This document shows positions 59,971-64,000 of a stretch of DNA of 64,000 bases, one piece after another; the stretch's first letter is position 1; each line of letters starts with the position of its first letter. A model generated the notes under the pieces. That model was not told the origin of the DNA. It searched no databases and saw nothing but the letters and a program-made list of their open reading frames with translations. A program made the position numbers and the translations under genes. Source of the stretch: Brassica napus (lineage: Eukaryota > Streptophyta > Magnoliopsida > Brassicales > Brassicaceae); the NCBI RefSeq assembly GCF_020379485.1, contig NC_063442.1, positions 15,188,009 through 15,252,008 of the forward strand, read 5' to 3'.

Positions 59971-60721
59971 GGGGAAAGCGAAATTGCCACAAATAGCACA
60001 TTCATACTACCACTTTTAATGTTTACACTAACTAGTTTTACCCTCACTTTTAATAAAAGGTAAAAGACAATTATACCTTTATGGTTAACTAATCTAGACT
60101 TAGGTTTAGAGTTGAGGAATGGAGTAAGTTTTTGAAATGTGAAATTTAGGATTCTAATAAATATATAAATAAATACTTAAAATTTTGATAAAAACTTTTT
60201 AAAATAGTTTCAAACATAATTTTCGTTTTTCAAAAACAAATTTGAAATAAAATAAAAAAAATTCGAAAAAATGCAAAAAAAAAATATTTTTTAAAAAAGT
60301 TTGAATTTGAAAAAGTAAAATTCGAAAACATAAAAAAATAAAAAACAAGTAAAATTATTTTTTATGTTTTCAAATTATACTTTTTCAAATTCGAACTTTT
60401 TTATAATGTTTTTTTGAAATTATTTTTTTCGAATTTTTTATATATTTTTTTTTCAAATTGCTTTTTGAAAAACGAAAATTATGTTTGAAACTATTTTTTT
60501 AAATTTTTTTAAAATTTTTAAGTATTAATTTATATATTTATTAGAATCCTAAATTTCACATTCCAAAAATCTTACCCCACCCCTTAACTCTAAACCTTAA
60601 GTCTAGATTAGTTAACCCTAAGGGTATAATTGTCTTTTACCCTTCATTAAAATGAGGGTAAAAGTAGTTAGTGTAAAGATGAAAAGTGGTACTATTTATG
60701 TGCTATTTGTGGCAATTTCCC
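59971..60721. mobile_element. Foldback MULE-like element with arms of about 330 bp
   Basis: The left arm begins GGGGAAAGCGAAATTGCCAC and the right arm ends GTGGCAATTTCCC. The two arms are inverted copies for about 330 bp, including TTAACTAATCTAGACTTA and its inverse. Flanks TAGATAATA / AACATAATA match at 7 of 9, compatible with a decayed 9-bp duplication. It is the same family as 8656-9250. Non-coding, strongly self-complementary. Confidence 0.75.
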
Positions 60722-60730
60722 AACATAATA

Positions 60731-62324
60731 AATAATATTCTTTTGAAATGCACCACGAAAAAAGAAACTATATATGTTGTAAAATCTAAAGCAACCTAAT
60801 ATTTTGAAATCTTAATTAAAAATGAAACTTAATATCATAACATCAAAAAAATATCATATATGAATAAAAATTAAAAAAAATTAATATGATAGATGCTATT
60901 ATGTATAAAACTAAGTGTCTTCCTGCACCATGTGCAGTAAATATTTTTTAACAGATAAATATAAATTATATTTTAAAATAAAATTTTATTAATATTGTAA
61001 ATTTTCTTTTTTGTATCAATATTTTAATATAAATTTGATTTAATTAATCAAAAAAAATATATTTAAGAATATGCATGTATATATTTGAAATTATAATCTT
61101 AGATAAATTTTCTATCTATTTATTTTGATTAAATATTTTAAATAAATTTGTAAAAGTTGCATAATTACTAAAAATTAAAATTAGACAATACTTATAAAGT
61201 TTGTAGATATATAAGAAAATAATGATTTTCTGATTAAGTTTTTATAATTTTTTTTTAAAATGTATACATTTTTGAAAATTTTAGTAATAAAATTGCATAA
61301 TTTAAAATATATAATTTAATTATATTTCGCAATTTATAATGCCATATTTGAATATATTTATTTAATAATGATTTATGAGTTATTCCCATATTCTAAAAAA
61401 AATTCCATAAATATCAATTGACATTAAATGTAATATATGAATTATTAAGATATTATAAAAAGTTTACCAAAAATATAAATTAACATTAAATACAATTGTT
61501 CATGTAATAGTAAGCTATAAGACATGTCATCAATTTCAGTAGCCATGTCATATTTGTTTTTTGAAATTGATTGTAGAAAGGACATGTGGCAAAATCACTT
61601 TGAAAATATAGTTTAGGAGATTTACTAAAATAGTATTTCTTTATTATGTAAACTAAACAGTCTTACTTATAAATCCCGTTAAATACTAAAATAATATATT
61701 TTAAAGTATATTTTTTAAACACAACATCTAAATATAAATTATCTTAAACATATTTATTTTTTATGATATAATAAATAAATTTGAAAAATGTATTATAGAA
61801 AAACGTATAAATTAAAAAAAAAACATATTTCAAAAGATATTATCTATTTGATTATTTCATATTATTATTTTATTATACCTAACTGGAAAATATATTAGTA
61901 AATAATAAAAAAATAATAACAAAGTAAAATGTACTCTCTTTGTTTTTGATTGTAGGTAGTTGTAGCAAAAAAAAAAAATCGTTTCACATACGTAGTTTAC
62001 ATATTTCAATGATCCTTTTCATTTATTGAATATTGTGTGACCACTTAAATAATGTTTGAATTTTTATAATTGGTTGAGTTTATTGATTAAATGATATTTT
62101 TTTTAAAATAACAATTTTCTTAATATTAGTGCCTTTAAGTAAAATTATTTATATTTTAAAACATGGGAAGTATTAAACAAATCATTATATATTAATAATA
62201 CCGAATAAGAAATATAAACAATATTATTACAGAGTTACACAATATATAATACGAAAATAAAAATTTTATATTTAAAACATTTATTAAAACATCAAATACA
62301 TTTATAAAATAAAAAAAATATCTG
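60731..62324. other. AT-rich DNA, probably Helitron interior
   Basis: No gene. Bases 61500-61610 contain GACATGTCATCAATTT and GGACATGTGGCAAAAT words of the kind seen near Helitron 5' ends, but the 5' terminus of the element ending at 62349 was not fixed. Confidence 0.35.
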
Positions 62325-62349
62325 CAGGATCGTGCGGGTTAAAATCTAG
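62325..62349 (+). mobile_element. Helitron 3' terminus
   Basis: An imperfect hairpin CTGCAGGATCGTGCGGG is followed by TTAAAATCTAG|T. The 5' end lies somewhere upstream and is unresolved. Confidence 0.6.
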
Positions 62350-62366
62350 TTGTTGTGACAAATGTA

Positions 62367-63712
62367 TCTATATTATTAAAACTGAAGTACATTTGAGAGT
62401 TGTTTGAAAACTTAGATAGTAGTATAAATGGGAATTGTTTGGAAACATGGATAGTAGTATAAATGAGAATTGTTTGGAAGCATGGATAACAGTAGAAAAT
62501 AATACTTGCTTATCTTAATTGATTTTTTAAAAGATTTTTATTATATTGTTAATCAATTCTAACCCTTCATCTATTATATTTACTAAATAAGTTAATCTCA
62601 TTTATTACAGAAGTACAAAACAAAATTTATTTGTTTTCATTTTTTATTTTATCTTTTGCATTCATTTTTCTCAATTTTAATTATTTCTATACAAAATTCA
62701 AATCAAAATAATAATTTAAAATTAATTTATATAAATAATTGATTCAAATATATATATATATATTTTAAAAACATTTACTAAAATATTTTCCAATAACCAT
62801 TTAAAAAATATTTTCACTATATATAAGAAAAATACAATACATAACTTAATTAAAAACACCAACTTAAATTATGGTTTTTATATTTCATATTAAGTTTATA
62901 AATATAATATATGTGATTATTTATATGATGGTATGTATAAAATAATATTAATTATATGATTACTTATATTATGGTACACATAAAATATGATTAATTATAT
63001 GATGACATATATATGATATATAATAGTGACATGAAAAACAAAACTTATTTGTTTTCAATTTTTTTTATTTTATCTTTTACATTCATTTTCTCACTTTTTA
63101 ACTATCTCATTAATTATATTTACTATAATATTTTGCCAGGATTATTTACATATTAACTATAATAATTCGACATATTTGAATGAAACCACTCTATTTGTGA
63201 TAAGAATTCAAAATGGTTAACAATTTTTTTTATTTACTTATGTATCGGTTAGACATGGACATTCGGATAACTATTCAGCTACGGGTTATTTCTGTGGGTT
63301 ATCATGCTTTTTGAGTTTTGAAACTAGACTTCATTTCGGTATTATAAATTTTCATGTGTGTTTCGAATCGGGTCCAGATGAATTCAGTCTTGATATATAC
63401 AAACCTACAAATATCCAAAAACTAATGTATTTGACGCCGGTACGGATATTTGTATGAAAAGTAAGAATATTAACCGATTCAATTCAGGTATGTTGAATTC
63501 AAATTAAACTAAAAATAACCAAATAACCAAAAGTAATCATATTACTCTATTTGATTCAGGTTCGATTATGATGTATAGAAATCTAAAAGTACTTATGCAA
63601 TTAATTATATTATGACACATATAAAATATATAATACTAATCATAAAAATAAAATATCGATTTATAAGAAAGTAAAAATTAACATCCGCACGGACGTGCGG
63701 GTCAATCTCTAG
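62367..63712 (+). mobile_element. Non-autonomous Helitron, 1.35 kb
   Basis: Starts A|TCTATATTATTAAAACTGAA and ends with hairpin CCGCACGGACGTGCGGG followed by TCAATCTCTAG|T. AT-rich interior without coding capacity. It lies 17 bp after the previous Helitron's 3' end. Confidence 0.88.
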
Positions 63713-63880
63713 TTCATTTATTATAATACTTTATATTGTTTCATGTTTTATTGGGCCTATTAAAATATAAATGATAACTTCTAACGTAGATAAAATAATA
63801 GAACCTTAAATTAATAGAATAAGATTAAGACTACGGTGAGATCCCCTTTTTGCTCTATAGTGAGAATTGTGTTAAATAAA

Positions 63881-64000
63881 TTGGGCGGAGTGCTTCCACA
63901 GTTGGAAGATCATCAGTTTGCATGGATACTATGGTACATCTGGAAAGCTAGGAATAATAAAGTTTTCAGTAATTTGGATATGGATCCCATGGACACACTC
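63881..64000 (+). pseudogene. LINE ORF2 fragment running off the right edge
   Basis: The frame reads LPQLEDHQFAWILWYIWKAR and then NNKVFSNLDMDPMDTL, closely matching the LINE at 39243-40097 (DDHQFAWILWYIWKGRNNKV). It begins abruptly near 63881, so it is 5'-truncated within ORF2 and continues beyond the window. Confidence 0.8.

Overview
This window is plant nuclear DNA, almost certainly from Brassica or a close Brassicaceae relative. It is AT-rich, intron-bearing and dense in transposons, with spliced genes whose products match Arabidopsis families closely. Five conserved host genes can be read with confidence. They are a cytosolic ribosomal protein L7 gene (404-1659, minus), an actin-interacting protein 1 WD40 gene (25809-28675, minus), a PADRE/DUF4228 gene (47353-48570, plus), an ER-type NHL/SMP-30 beta-propeller membrane protein (50287-51438, minus), and plastid ribosomal protein S17 (53318-53737, minus) with a second copy at 56293-56727. 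A small plastid-type membrane protein (2728-3201, minus) and a partial gene at the left edge complete the host set. From memory, the L7, AIP1, PADRE and NHL genes follow the order of neighbours on the upper arm of A. thaliana chromosome 2 (At2g012xx-At2g014xx). The window would then be a colinear block expanded by transposons; this was not checked by alignment.

The space between the host genes is a mosaic of mobile elements, many with readable boundaries. Left part (3-17 kb): a decayed Mutator-type (MULE) element, a roughly 1-kb minus-strand retroposon with target-site duplications and a poly(A) tail, a foldback element, and a probable 6.9-kb Helitron (9685-16586, minus). That Helitron holds broken pieces of a syntaxin gene and an eIF2-beta gene, with a smaller Helitron nested inside it.

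Centre (17137-25588): the main find is an apparently complete 8.4-kb MULE. It has 49-bp terminal inverted repeats that are identical by eye and a perfect 9-bp target-site duplication. It carries three genes: an intact MURA-type transposase, a small GRF zinc-finger/coiled-coil protein, and a five-exon DUF1985-Ulp1 (SUMO-protease-like) gene. The last keeps its catalytic residues but has one in-frame stop.

Right part: a tandem duplication of about 1 kb (29011-33318) in which a Helitron split the second copy, leaving the first copy as an empty site. Further right are a telomere-like foldback, two hAT-type MITEs with 8-bp duplications, LINE 3' ends at about 39.2-40.1, 56.9-58.0 and 63.9-64.0 kb, a 2.4-kb non-autonomous MULE full of a GGAAGTCTTC-type motif, a tandem TRIM-like element, and more Helitrons.

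The host genes are unrelated housekeeping or stress genes and do not form a pathway. The functional unit of interest is the MULE, where transposase, zinc-finger protein and SUMO-protease-like protein travel between the same ends. The RPS17 duplication, with an inverted fragment of the neighbouring NHL gene between the copies, shows local segmental rearrangement at the right side.
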